Shown: positions 1 through 5,599 of the stretch, piece after piece | How positions within the stretch are numbered: position 1 is the stretch's first letter | Layout: every line of letters starts with the position of its first letter | Source of the DNA: DAOVRL01 sp964459805 | Lineage (GTDB): Bacteria; Planctomycetota; Phycisphaerae; Sedimentisphaerales; Anaerobacaceae | DNA length: 5,605 nt | Direction of reading: 5' to 3' | Assembly: GCA_964459805.1 (NCBI GenBank) | Contig: CAYWOD010000222.1 | Location: 1 to 5,605, forward strand | Translations under genes and position numbers: made by a program | The notes under the pieces: model-generated | Told to the model about the DNA's origin: nothing | Seen by the model: only the letters and a program-made list of their open reading frames with translations | The model's database searches: none

Positions 1-31
1 GTCCCCCCGACCGGGAGCAATAGCCGCCAGG
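1..31 (+). rRNA. rrf: Probable 3' end of a 5S rRNA gene (partial, continues left of the window)
   Basis: The first 31 bases read like the last third of a bacterial 5S rRNA. A C-run (3-8) would be the 3' strand of helix IV. It is followed by GGGAGCAATAG (13-23), comparable to the conserved GAGAGTAGG region, and then by CCGCCAGG (24-31), comparable to the 3' strand of helix I (CTGCCAGG in E. coli, CCGCCAAG in B. subtilis). The spacing between the C-run and CCGCCA is within a base or so of the B. subtilis molecule. The reverse-strand reading, as a 5S 5' end starting CCTGGCGGC, was considered. It fails because the expected CACCCG block is missing at the right distance. A hairpin with a T-run follows directly, as expected after an rRNA. 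The match is from memory and covers only a short stretch, so it is tentative. Confidence 0.45.
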
Positions 32-68
32 TTCTAAGCTAACGGCGAAGCCCGCTGGCGGCGTTTTT
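23..68 (+). terminator. Hairpin plus T5, probable terminator of the rightward rRNA
   Basis: GCCGCCAG (23-30) and CTGGCGGC (55-62) form a perfect 8-bp GC-rich stem with a 24-nt loop. G and then TTTTT (64-68) follow. The left arm overlaps the presumed 5S 3' end, so it would compete with helix I pairing. A second, mutually exclusive hairpin, GCGGC (58-62) with GCCGC (69-73), has the T-run in its loop. The large loop weakens the call. The only transcript it could serve is one entering from the left. Confidence 0.4.
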
Positions 69-144
69 GCCGCGCCGCCCGGCATAGCGAGTTGCTCAGC
101 AGGCTTAGCTGTAATCTTATTGTTTTGTCAAGGGCTGCTGTTCT

Positions 145-165
145 TATCTCGTTCCGCACGAGATA
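145..165 (-). terminator. Perfect hairpin just after the PPC-domain gene
   Basis: TATCTCGT (145-152) and ACGAGATA (158-165) form an 8-bp perfect stem with a 5-nt loop. The structure starts 4 bp beyond the stop codon of the PPC gene. Read leftward it lacks a U-run, so it may be a 3'-end stabilising structure or a weak terminator and not a classical Rho-independent one. Read rightward it is followed by CCTTTTAG, so it could also act on transcripts arriving from the rRNA side. The rest of the 69-169 stretch shows no gene. Confidence 0.35.
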
Positions 166-169
166 CCTT

Positions 170-604
170 TTAGAATCGCAGGAGTTTGAAACCGGTCTGT
201 TCGTCGAGTTTTCGAGCTGCCTCGATGCCTTCGATCTCGATTATCGTTACCTCCAGTATCAGGAATGTCTTGGCGCCCCCGCGCGGGCAGCCGACCATCA
301 CCCCGCTTTCGGCACCGATTGCCGTATGGATGTGCAGCTTCGGCCCCTCGTCGTCGCAGTATATTGTCCCGACGCCGAGCACCTCGCCCGGGCCGGCGAA
401 TTCCTTGAAATTCCCGACGATCTTGGGCTTTTCCACTTTCGGCCCGACCACGACGCCGGCTTTTCTAAAGCCGCCTGTAATCAGCACCGCAGCCGACTTG
501 ATTCCTTCCTTGCGGGCAATCTCCTCGATGCACTCGTAGAGGTCTTCGCCCTCGAACAGCCGGGCGGCGATCACCCGCCCCGTCTTACCAACTGCATATT
601 CCAT
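170..604 (-). CDS. PPC/DUF296 domain protein (putative metal-binding, possibly DNA-binding)
   Basis: This is a small single-domain protein of 144 residues that fills the usual length of a stand-alone bacterial PPC (plants and prokaryotes conserved, DUF296) protein. The fold is recognised from the N-terminal 'RVIAARLFEGEDLYECIEEIARKEG' type strand-helix. Further signs are the GGFRKAGVVVG segment near residues 44-54, the FAGPGEVLGVGTI strand (69-81), and the PKLHIHTAIG core (88-97), whose H91 and H93 are the family's usual metal ligands. The third ligand position, usually a GH pair, appears here as G105-C106. The ATG at 604 is chosen because AGGAG (611-615) lies 6 nt upstream; a TTG nine codons earlier is possible but has no such support. 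Plant relatives are AT-hook proteins that trimerise. The role of the lone bacterial domain is not settled, so no pathway is assigned. It is probably cytoplasmic, as no signal peptide is seen. The propeller gene lies 110 bp upstream on the same strand, with a palindromic repeat between them. Confidence 0.88.
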   Translation of the reverse strand: MEYAVGKTGRVIAARLFEGEDLYECIEEIARKEGIKSAAVLITGGFRKAGVVVGPKVEKPKIVGNFKEFAGPGEVLGVGTIYCDDEGPKLHIHTAIGAESGVMVGCPRGGAKTFLILEVTIIEIEGIEAARKLDEQTGFKLLRF

Positions 605-680
605 CTTGCACTCCTGTCCCGTCTCCAACAAAACAGTGTAAACTCGCGCCAGCCAAACCGGCGCGCCGCCAATCCAAATA

Positions 681-707
681 TTTAGCCTGCGGTTTTACCG
701 CAGGTTT
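681..707 (+). repeat. Palindromic REP-like repeat, left copy of a 27-bp inverted pair
   Basis: This 27-bp element contains CCTGCGGT (686-693), a TTT loop and ACCGCAGG (697-704), which make a perfect 8-bp stem. It starts with TTTAG and ends with TTT. It is the exact reverse complement of the element at 2168-2194. It begins 7 bp beyond the stop codon of the propeller gene, so a leftward transcript would carry the hairpin at its 3' end. Without a clear U-run in that direction, its role as a terminator is uncertain. Its form fits REP/REPIN-type short intergenic repeats. Confidence 0.85.
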
Positions 708-713
708 CCTTCC

Positions 714-2081
714 TCACGGCGAGTAGTAATTATAACACTGTTTTAGCCTGCGGTAATTTCTCTCGGCCCAAAGCCGCTTTTGATTGGGCCTTGGGTTGGG
801 CTTGTTGTTTGCGTATGCGTGCAATTCATTGCCGTTTAGCACGATAATCTCTTCGCGCCAGTCGCCGGTGACGTCCGCAACGTACAGCCGGTCCGCCTTC
901 TCCTTGAACCACGCCACAAATTTACCCGTCAGCGGCTCGAAGATACACACATCCCCGCTCGTGTGGCGCTCCTTGGCGCAGGCCAACTGTTGTTTGTCGC
1001 CGGTCCAGTCTATAGTGTTGATAATCTCCACACCGCTGGCAGTCCAGCCGGGCGGCGCTACGTCGTCCATCTTGTAATCGAAAACCATCTTGCCGGAAGA
1101 ATCGAACACGAACGGCTTTTGATGCTCGTTATACCGCGAGCGGCACCAGATAAAGACCTCGTCGCTGCCGGCCTTGAATCGCCCGACAGCCGCATTCTGC
1201 GGCTCCTGCTTCTTGAAGTGCCTCCGCCAGATGGGCCCGGCCGCCCCGACCACCTGCACCTGGTTCGCCCCCTCTTCTAACAGAATGACCTCCAGCCCTT
1301 TTCTTTCCGGCCGAACGTCCGCCACAAAAACGCTGTCTATATGATACCGGTCGGGAATCGCACGCGCCAGCAGCTTACCCTCGGCCGAGAATATCGTCGC
1401 CCCAAGCACCTCGTCACGTCCGTCGCCATTGATATCGGCCAGCCTGGCGCCGTTGTGAGCGCAGCTTACGAACTTATCCGTTTGCCATAACGGCTTGCCC
1501 CCGCCTAAAAGTTTATCCATCGCATACGCCGCCAGGTACTTCCCCGTCCGGTACCCATCTTCGTTGGTTGCCTGCAGCAGTATATCACGGTCTCCGCCCG
1601 TACCACGAAAATCGGCTATCATAGCCAATTCCCACCGCTGGGCGCCCTTCGGAACAGGTGGCTTAGCGTTTTTCTCCTCGCGCCCCGTCTTTCCGTCAAC
1701 GACGTGCAGGACCGAGTCCTTCGTGAGAAATACCACCTCGCATTTACCGTCCCCGTCCACGTCGCCGGCCGCCACTCCGGGCCCGCAATGCCCGGGCAGG
1801 CCATGACTCTCGCTCGAGCTGCCCACCACAATATCCCTCTTGAGCACCCACAATTTCCTGCCGTCGTGCCCATAGGCCGCCAGATGCCCCGGCACAGTAA
1901 CCAGATAATCCATCTTACCATCGTTATCGACGTCCGCCGCGATTATCCCGCCTGCCGACGAGTCCCCCGGCCCGGGAATGGCAAGCTTGATGACAAATGG
2001 CTTGGCTGCGGACTCCTGCCCAACCGCAACGCACAACAACGCCAGAACCACACCCTTGATTATCGCTCTGCCAACAATCAT
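714..2081 (-). CDS. Secreted FG-GAP/VCBS-repeat beta-propeller protein, related to PL11 rhamnogalacturonan lyase propellers
   Basis: This 455-residue protein has an N-terminal Sec signal peptide: basic residues at R5 and K9, hydrophobic core about 10-21, and a plausible cut after ESA or ESAA near residues 25-26. The cysteine in the core lacks a good lipobox. The mature part repeats short strands ending in Ca-binding-type loops: DVDNDG (50-55), DVDGDG (107-112), DINGDG (216-221) and DVTGD (403-407). The latter runs on into GDWREE (406-411). DxDGDG loops and a GDWREE block are typical of the propeller of family 11 polysaccharide lyases (YesW/YesX type). However, the protein is shorter than the roughly 600 residues of those enzymes, and I cannot identify a catalytic site. 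It ends in a conserved-looking YRRLK...YNYYSP tail. It is probably periplasmic or exported, binding or cleaving polysaccharide, but the function is open. The ATG at 2081 has GAAAGGG 6 nt upstream. An ATG at 2096 and a GTG at 2108 are in frame and would lengthen the n-region. The gene is bracketed by the 27-bp inverted repeat. Confidence 0.82.
   Translation of the reverse strand: MIVGRAIIKGVVLALLCVAVGQESAAKPFVIKLAIPGPGDSSAGGIIAADVDNDGKMDYLVTVPGHLAAYGHDGRKLWVLKRDIVVGSSSESHGLPGHCGPGVAAGDVDGDGKCEVVFLTKDSVLHVVDGKTGREEKNAKPPVPKGAQRWELAMIADFRGTGGDRDILLQATNEDGYRTGKYLAAYAMDKLLGGGKPLWQTDKFVSCAHNGARLADINGDGRDEVLGATIFSAEGKLLARAIPDRYHIDSVFVADVRPERKGLEVILLEEGANQVQVVGAAGPIWRRHFKKQEPQNAAVGRFKAGSDEVFIWCRSRYNEHQKPFVFDSSGKMVFDYKMDDVAPPGWTASGVEIINTIDWTGDKQQLACAKERHTSGDVCIFEPLTGKFVAWFKEKADRLYVADVTGDWREEIIVLNGNELHAYANNKPNPRPNQKRLWAERNYRRLKQCYNYYSP
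742..754 (+). repeat. Half-copy of the REP-like repeat inside the 3' end of the propeller gene
   Basis: These 13 bases, TTTAGCCTGCGGT, are identical to the left arm of the full repeat at 681-693 and in the same orientation. They are read in frame on the minus strand as part of the codons for the YRRLK tail of the propeller protein. The match stops abruptly after the half-site. It could be a chance match, or a decayed or partly duplicated repeat end. Confidence 0.55.
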
Positions 2082-2087
2082 AACCGG

Positions 2088-2094
2088 CCCTTTC
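2088..2094 (-). promoter_or_regulatory. Ribosome binding site deciding the propeller gene start
   Basis: GAAAGGG on the minus strand is 6 nt from the ATG at 2081. It is a modest match to the anti-Shine-Dalgarno sequence but is better than anything in front of the two upstream in-frame starts (ATG 2096, GTG 2108). Confidence 0.4.
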
Positions 2095-2123
2095 ATGTAT
2101 TGAATCACTTACAGAACAGCAGA

Positions 2124-2129
2124 ATTGTA
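2124..2129 (-). promoter_or_regulatory. Weak -10 candidate for the propeller gene
   Basis: TACAAT on the minus strand lies 42 bp before the chosen start. The hexamer 17 bp further upstream (TGTCCT, 2147-2152) is a poor -35. The inner repeat half-site at 2142-2149 overlaps that position, so the element might be an operator or chance. Evidence is slight. Confidence 0.22.
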
Positions 2130-2141
2130 ACCAATAACCCA

Positions 2142-2149
2142 ACCGCAGG
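2142..2149 (+). repeat. Inner half-site ACCGCAGG upstream of the propeller gene
   Basis: This 8-mer equals one arm of the palindromic repeat and lies 21 bp inside the right full copy. It mirrors the half-site at 747-754, which lies inside the left full copy. It could pair with CCTGCGGT at 2171-2178 as an alternative to the standard hairpin. Confidence 0.5.
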
Positions 2150-2167
2150 ACACGATTTTGTGAGTGA

Positions 2168-2194
2168 AAACCTGCGGTAAAACCGCAGGCTAAA
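2168..2194 (-). repeat. Palindromic REP-like repeat, right copy of a 27-bp inverted pair
   Basis: This is the exact reverse complement of 681-707 over 27 bp, with no extension on either side. Its core is CCTGCGGT (2171-2178), AAA, ACCGCAGG (2182-2189). Read on the minus strand, the 8-bp hairpin is followed by TTTT. It lies 97 bp after the kinase stop codon, so it may also serve as the terminator of the regulator-kinase operon. The rest of the 2195-2291 stretch shows no gene and no better hairpin. Confidence 0.85.
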
Positions 2195-2291
2195 CATACA
2201 TTGCTTTGGCAGCAAGGCGGGACTCCTAAGGGGGGTAATCAAGCCTGAAGAATTGCCCCGGCGCAGGCTCGCCAGGATGCCCGCACACCTG

Positions 2292-4829
2292 CTACGTCTG
2301 CGCAGCTAAGCCTACTCTGAAGATAGCCCCGCTGGGGCGGGCGCCCAGAATTTCCACGAAACCGTTGTGCGCCTGGGCGAATTTCTTCACCAGCGCAAGG
2401 CCCAGTCCTGTGCCCGTCGTTTCGCGCGTGGCCTCGGCGCCGAGGCGATAGAACTCCTCGAAAATCTTCCTGCGCTGCCGGTGAGGGACCCCGGGACCGT
2501 GGTCCTCAACCTCGATCAGGATGAATTGCCCGTCGCTTTTGGTCCGCACTGTAATGGCCTTGTCCTCCGCATTGCGCGCGTACTTGACCGCATTATCCAG
2601 CAGGTTAACAACTATCTGCGTGACAGCGTCACTGTCAAACGCCGTCTGCCCGAGCTCCCCCAGTTGCGTTTCTATCGAAAAACCGTTCTGTGCCGCATAA
2701 GGCCGCATCATTTCAACCACGTCCGCAATGCACGCATTCATATCGCCCAGATTGAACGCATATTTCTTCCGCCCCCTTTGGATGCGCGAAAAGTCCAGAA
2801 CGTTTTCTATCAATCGGCTGAGCCTCTCGCTCTCGGCCCGCATATTCTTATAGTACTCGCTCACCTTGTCCTTCGATTTGACCCAGTTCTTCTCTAACAT
2901 CTCCGAATACATCCGTATCGAGGTCAATGGCGTCCTCAGCTCGTGCGATACCGCGGATATGAAGTCGTCCTTTTTCCGAGCCAGCTGAAGCTGCGCCCGC
3001 GCATTGTGCCACAGGCTCATCAGCCCCAAAGTCACCGCCAGAAGCACCACGATGATGATATTGAAATACCAGTTCCGCAGCTCGCTTATCTTTCTCGCAA
3101 TCCAGTATGGATCAACCTCGATAAGGTTCAATATCAGCTCGCCGAACCCAAAATCCAGAATCGCCGTGTACGCCGACCCCCCGTTCGGCTCCCGCGCCAG
3201 CTCAAAGCTCATACCCTCGCGCATGGAACGCCGCGCCGATTCCTCGACCTCCCTGATCAGCTCCTTTTCATTGAGCTGGAAGCCCTGCACAAAGTGCTTG
3301 TCTTCGATCTGTACGTGCCTGAGCATGAAGACCTGCCCGCCGAATATCGATTCGGCGCCGTTCGCATCCGGCACCAGCAGCGACACAAATGGCTCAATAC
3401 GCACCTGAACCATATCGCGTGCGTCCTGGCCGGCATCGAGTCTTTGCCCTTGTTGTGTTGCATCCTGCCTGCCGTACAGCCAGCCCTCTTGCTGCCTTGG
3501 CTGCGGCTCTGTTGGCCTCTGTGTTGCCTCATCGCTGCCGGACGTGCTGCGCCCGGGTCGCGCAGACGTCGGTTGTGTTCGCACCGCAGATTTCTCGGCG
3601 GGTGCGTACAAGTCCCCGCCCGGTCCTCCGGCCTGCCGCCTTTGCGCCTCTTTTGCTTTTGACGCAGATGCCTTCAGACTGCTGGACATATCTGTCGCTG
3701 ACAATTCCAGCGCAGATTCTGTTTCCGACACCGAGCTCTCCCGTCTGGAGCCCAGTACTCCGCCTTTCTGTATTTGCGATGGTGGCTCGGCCTTCTCTGA
3801 GGACGCAACCTGCTTTGGACTTTTTCGTTGCTCCGGTTTTTTCTCTGCCTGCTTCCGGCTTGTTAATCCTTCCGCCTCTTTCTTCTCCTGGATTTCGATA
3901 TCCTGAGCAAGCTCGTGCAATGCCGCATCGTCCTTGGCCTGTCTCTCCAAGAAGTCCGCACCGTACATACTATAACCGGAGCTCTCGATTCTCCGGGTGG
4001 CTCTGTCTCCTTGAACCGCCCTCGATTGTACGGCCTGTGCCGATTCGTCCGATTCCGCCCGCATATTCAGCATGACCACTTGGGAAGCATCCTGTGGCTG
4101 CACACCTGCCGTGTTGTCTATGAATTCCTGGGTAACATTGGCGCGGCTCCGGCTGAAAACCTGAGCCTTCTGATCCACATTCTGAAAACTATTTATGGGA
4201 TAGTTCTTCCCTCGCAATTGCGCCAATACCTTACTCTTACTGTCCTGCTTCCGCCCCCTCTCGCTCTGCACCGTCTTTGCCAGCTTCTGCACCACCTCAT
4301 CCGCCAACACGGCATTTGTTTTGTCGGCAAATTCCAGCAGGTAAAGCGACCCCGCCTTGTCCTGACTAAGTGCCGGCAGCAGATTGGACTCTACATTCTT
4401 CCTATTGAATTGCACTTTAGCATAGAACTCAACGTCCTCATTGGTATCTTGCATCGCGAGCAGGCTGTCGTTCGGCGTGATGATACTCCCATCCGGCTCA
4501 ATTTGAAACTGCCCGTAAGCAAGGCCGTGCTCCAGCCGACCGGCCAGCGGCGAACGCAGCACCGGCATCTGCTGCTGCGCCCCTATCACATTGTCCGGCA
4601 CATAGTAATACTGGTAATCGGTATAGGCACGCCCCTCCTCTTTCTCCATAAACTCGTCGAGCTTGCGATTGACGTCCTGCCTGATCTGCTCGGCGACATC
4701 TGCGAAGTCGCCACGTCGCGCGCCCTCCATACCCTGTGCCCACATCTGAACCGAGTGATACCCCAGCCACACAAGCCCGCAAAGCGCCGCAAGAATTATC
4801 ACCGATAATATGATTAGCCGCTTGTACAT
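2292..4829 (-). CDS. Membrane sensor histidine kinase with a long extracytoplasmic region
   Basis: This 845-residue class I kinase would phosphorylate the response regulator encoded just before it. TM1 spans about residues 5-24 and TM2 about 591-607, leaving roughly 565 residues outside the cytoplasmic membrane. The outer part has a front domain (about 28-285, with DYQYYYVPDN and RSPLAG near 71-97). Next comes a low-complexity stretch rich in K, E, S, Q, P and R (about 296-470). A second folded part (about 473-585) begins MVQVRIEPF. There is no HAMP or PAS domain: TM2 leads straight into the HisKA helix. Phospho-acceptor H629 sits in SHELRTPLT. The H+4 threonine T633 suggests phosphatase activity too. 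The ATPase domain has N746 (NLLDNAVKY), D776 in DHGPG, an F-box FEEFYRLG (790-797) and GTGLGLALVK (806-815). All catalytic motifs are present. The start ATG lies 6 bp after the regulator stop with only a weak Shine-Dalgarno sequence, so translational coupling is likely. The signal sensed is unknown. Confidence 0.93.
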   Translation of the reverse strand: MYKRLIILSVIILAALCGLVWLGYHSVQMWAQGMEGARRGDFADVAEQIRQDVNRKLDEFMEKEEGRAYTDYQYYYVPDNVIGAQQQMPVLRSPLAGRLEHGLAYGQFQIEPDGSIITPNDSLLAMQDTNEDVEFYAKVQFNRKNVESNLLPALSQDKAGSLYLLEFADKTNAVLADEVVQKLAKTVQSERGRKQDSKSKVLAQLRGKNYPINSFQNVDQKAQVFSRSRANVTQEFIDNTAGVQPQDASQVVMLNMRAESDESAQAVQSRAVQGDRATRRIESSGYSMYGADFLERQAKDDAALHELAQDIEIQEKKEAEGLTSRKQAEKKPEQRKSPKQVASSEKAEPPSQIQKGGVLGSRRESSVSETESALELSATDMSSSLKASASKAKEAQRRQAGGPGGDLYAPAEKSAVRTQPTSARPGRSTSGSDEATQRPTEPQPRQQEGWLYGRQDATQQGQRLDAGQDARDMVQVRIEPFVSLLVPDANGAESIFGGQVFMLRHVQIEDKHFVQGFQLNEKELIREVEESARRSMREGMSFELAREPNGGSAYTAILDFGFGELILNLIEVDPYWIARKISELRNWYFNIIIVVLLAVTLGLMSLWHNARAQLQLARKKDDFISAVSHELRTPLTSIRMYSEMLEKNWVKSKDKVSEYYKNMRAESERLSRLIENVLDFSRIQRGRKKYAFNLGDMNACIADVVEMMRPYAAQNGFSIETQLGELGQTAFDSDAVTQIVVNLLDNAVKYARNAEDKAITVRTKSDGQFILIEVEDHGPGVPHRQRRKIFEEFYRLGAEATRETTGTGLGLALVKKFAQAHNGFVEILGARPSGAIFRVGLAAQT

Positions 4830-4835
4830 CTAAGC

Positions 4836-5528
4836 TCAAGTCTCATATTTATACCCGGCGCCGCGCACGGTCTTGATAATCTGCGGCTCCCCGGAGTTTG
4901 TCTCGATCTTGCCCCTTAGTTTCGCAATGTGCATATCCATAGTCCTCGTACCCAGCTCCGTCATCGTCTCTTCCCAGACCTCCTTATAAAGTTCCTCCCT
5001 GTTGATGACCCGGTTCGGGTTGGCCGCGAAGTACTGTATAATCGCCGCCTCGCGCTTGGTAATCTCGATCTCCTTTCCTTCGCGACGCACCTTCAAAGCC
5101 GGAACGTCCACCTCCAGGTCCGCGAACTCGAAACTCTGCCCCACCGCCCGCGCCGGGTCCGTCCGCCGCAGCACGGCATTCATCCGCGCCAGCAGCTCCT
5201 CCAGCGAAAACGGCTTGGTGATATAGTCGTCCGCACCGATATTCAGGCCGTCCACTTTCTCATTTTCCTGCCCCTTTGCCGTCAGCATAATTATCGGAGT
5301 CTGCAAACCGTCCCGTCGCCACCTCGTGCAAAGCTGCTCGCCGCTGATCTTCGGAAGCATAAGGTCCAGTAATATCAGGTCGAACTGCTTCTTCGCCACG
5401 ATCCGCTCGGCCTCAAGACCGTCAACCGCCTCGGCAACCTTAAAACTGTGAAACTCTAAAAAATCCAGAAGCGCAGTCCGAATCTTCTGCTCGTCTTCAA
5501 CTACCAATATGGATGCTTTTTGTTTCAT
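4836..5528 (-). CDS. OmpR/PhoB-family two-component response regulator
   Basis: This 230-residue DNA-binding regulator is the likely partner of the kinase encoded 6 bp downstream. The receiver domain (about 5-120) has the acid pair E11-D12, phospho-acceptor D55 (LILLDLMLPKISG), T83 in MLTAK and K105 in the TKPF motif, so it should be a working phosphorylation switch. The C-terminal winged helix (about 133-229) has ITKREAAIIQYFA, the recognition helix around R195-L204 (RTMDMHIAKLR) and the closing VRGAGYKYE hairpin that marks the OmpR/PhoB group. Length is normal for the family. The ATG at 5528 is preferred, with AGGTG 5 nt upstream. A GTG two codons earlier is in frame but overlaps that site. 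The targets are unknown, so no gene name such as phoB is given. Direct repeats in its own promoter suggest self-regulation. Confidence 0.95.
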   Translation of the reverse strand: MKQKASILVVEDEQKIRTALLDFLEFHSFKVAEAVDGLEAERIVAKKQFDLILLDLMLPKISGEQLCTRWRRDGLQTPIIMLTAKGQENEKVDGLNIGADDYITKPFSLEELLARMNAVLRRTDPARAVGQSFEFADLEVDVPALKVRREGKEIEITKREAAIIQYFAANPNRVINREELYKEVWEETMTELGTRTMDMHIAKLRGKIETNSGEPQIIKTVRGAGYKYET

Positions 5529-5533
5529 AAACA

Positions 5534-5538
5534 CACCT
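5534..5538 (-). promoter_or_regulatory. Ribosome binding site of the response regulator
   Basis: AGGTG on the minus strand is 5 nt before the ATG at 5528. It is the last of several AGGT units in a short purine-rich leader (5534-5550). It favours the ATG over the GTG at 5534. Confidence 0.5.
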
Positions 5539-5554
5539 ATACCTACCTACTTAC

Positions 5555-5560
5555 ATTATA
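5555..5560 (-). promoter_or_regulatory. -10 box of the regulator-kinase operon promoter
   Basis: A perfect TATAAT on the minus strand is placed so that transcription would start near 5548, giving a leader of about 20 nt. At 17 bp upstream there is no TTGACA-like -35. The position is instead taken by the phased direct repeats, the arrangement known for activator-dependent Pho-type promoters. Confidence 0.65.
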
Positions 5561-5571
5561 CGCCAGATCGC

Positions 5572-5599
5572 AGCTAAGCACGTGTAAATGTTTTGTAAA
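5572..5599 (-). promoter_or_regulatory. Three 11-bp phased direct repeats, probable OmpR/PhoB-type operator
   Basis: On the minus strand the order is TTTACA (5594-5599), 5 bp, TTTACA (5583-5588), 5 bp, TTAGCT (5572-5577). The last repeat ends 11 bp before TATAAT. Tandem half-sites on one face of the helix, 11 bp apart and replacing the -35, are the known layout of Pho boxes and other sites for OmpR/PhoB-family dimers; B. subtilis PhoP uses TTAACA-like repeats with 5-bp gaps. The most likely binder is the regulator encoded just downstream, by inference. The window ends too soon to show a fourth repeat. Confidence 0.55.

Noticed and set aside
1..31. SRP RNA domain IV or the 5' end of a leftward 5S rRNA
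   Set aside because: The SRP GGAA-type tetraloop is missing. The leftward 5S reading lacks the CACCCG block at the right distance.
39..89. A tmRNA tag-like reading (GCTAACGGCGAAG resembles the start of a tag)
   Set aside because: The frame shows no ALAA ending or stop codon, and none of the conserved tmRNA ends is visible.
103..131. Perfect TTGACA on the minus strand (126-131) as a leftward promoter
   Set aside because: No acceptable -10 lies 16-18 bp downstream (CTAAGC or TAAGCC only), and the next element to the left appears to be a rightward rRNA.
635..640. TACACT on the minus strand as a -10 for the PPC gene
   Set aside because: The hexamer at -35 distance (CGCCGG) does not resemble a promoter, so support is too thin.
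92..685. Rightward open frame of 197 codons across the PPC gene
   Set aside because: The opposite strand encodes a clear PPC/DUF296 protein with a good ribosome binding site.
681..2194. Insertion sequence with terminal inverted repeats
   Set aside because: The bracketed gene is a secreted propeller protein and not a transposase. No target-site duplication was seen next to the 27-bp repeats.
2943..4075. Rightward open frames of 239 and 228 codons opposite the kinase linker
   Set aside because: They overlap each other and the kinase in other frames, are rich in P, R, A and S from antisense codon bias, and have no sensible context.
3915..4808. Long rightward open frame (297 codons) opposite the kinase front domain
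   Set aside because: It is antisense to a well-supported kinase gene and its translation shows no recognisable domain. Long antisense frames are common opposite such GC-rich coding DNA.
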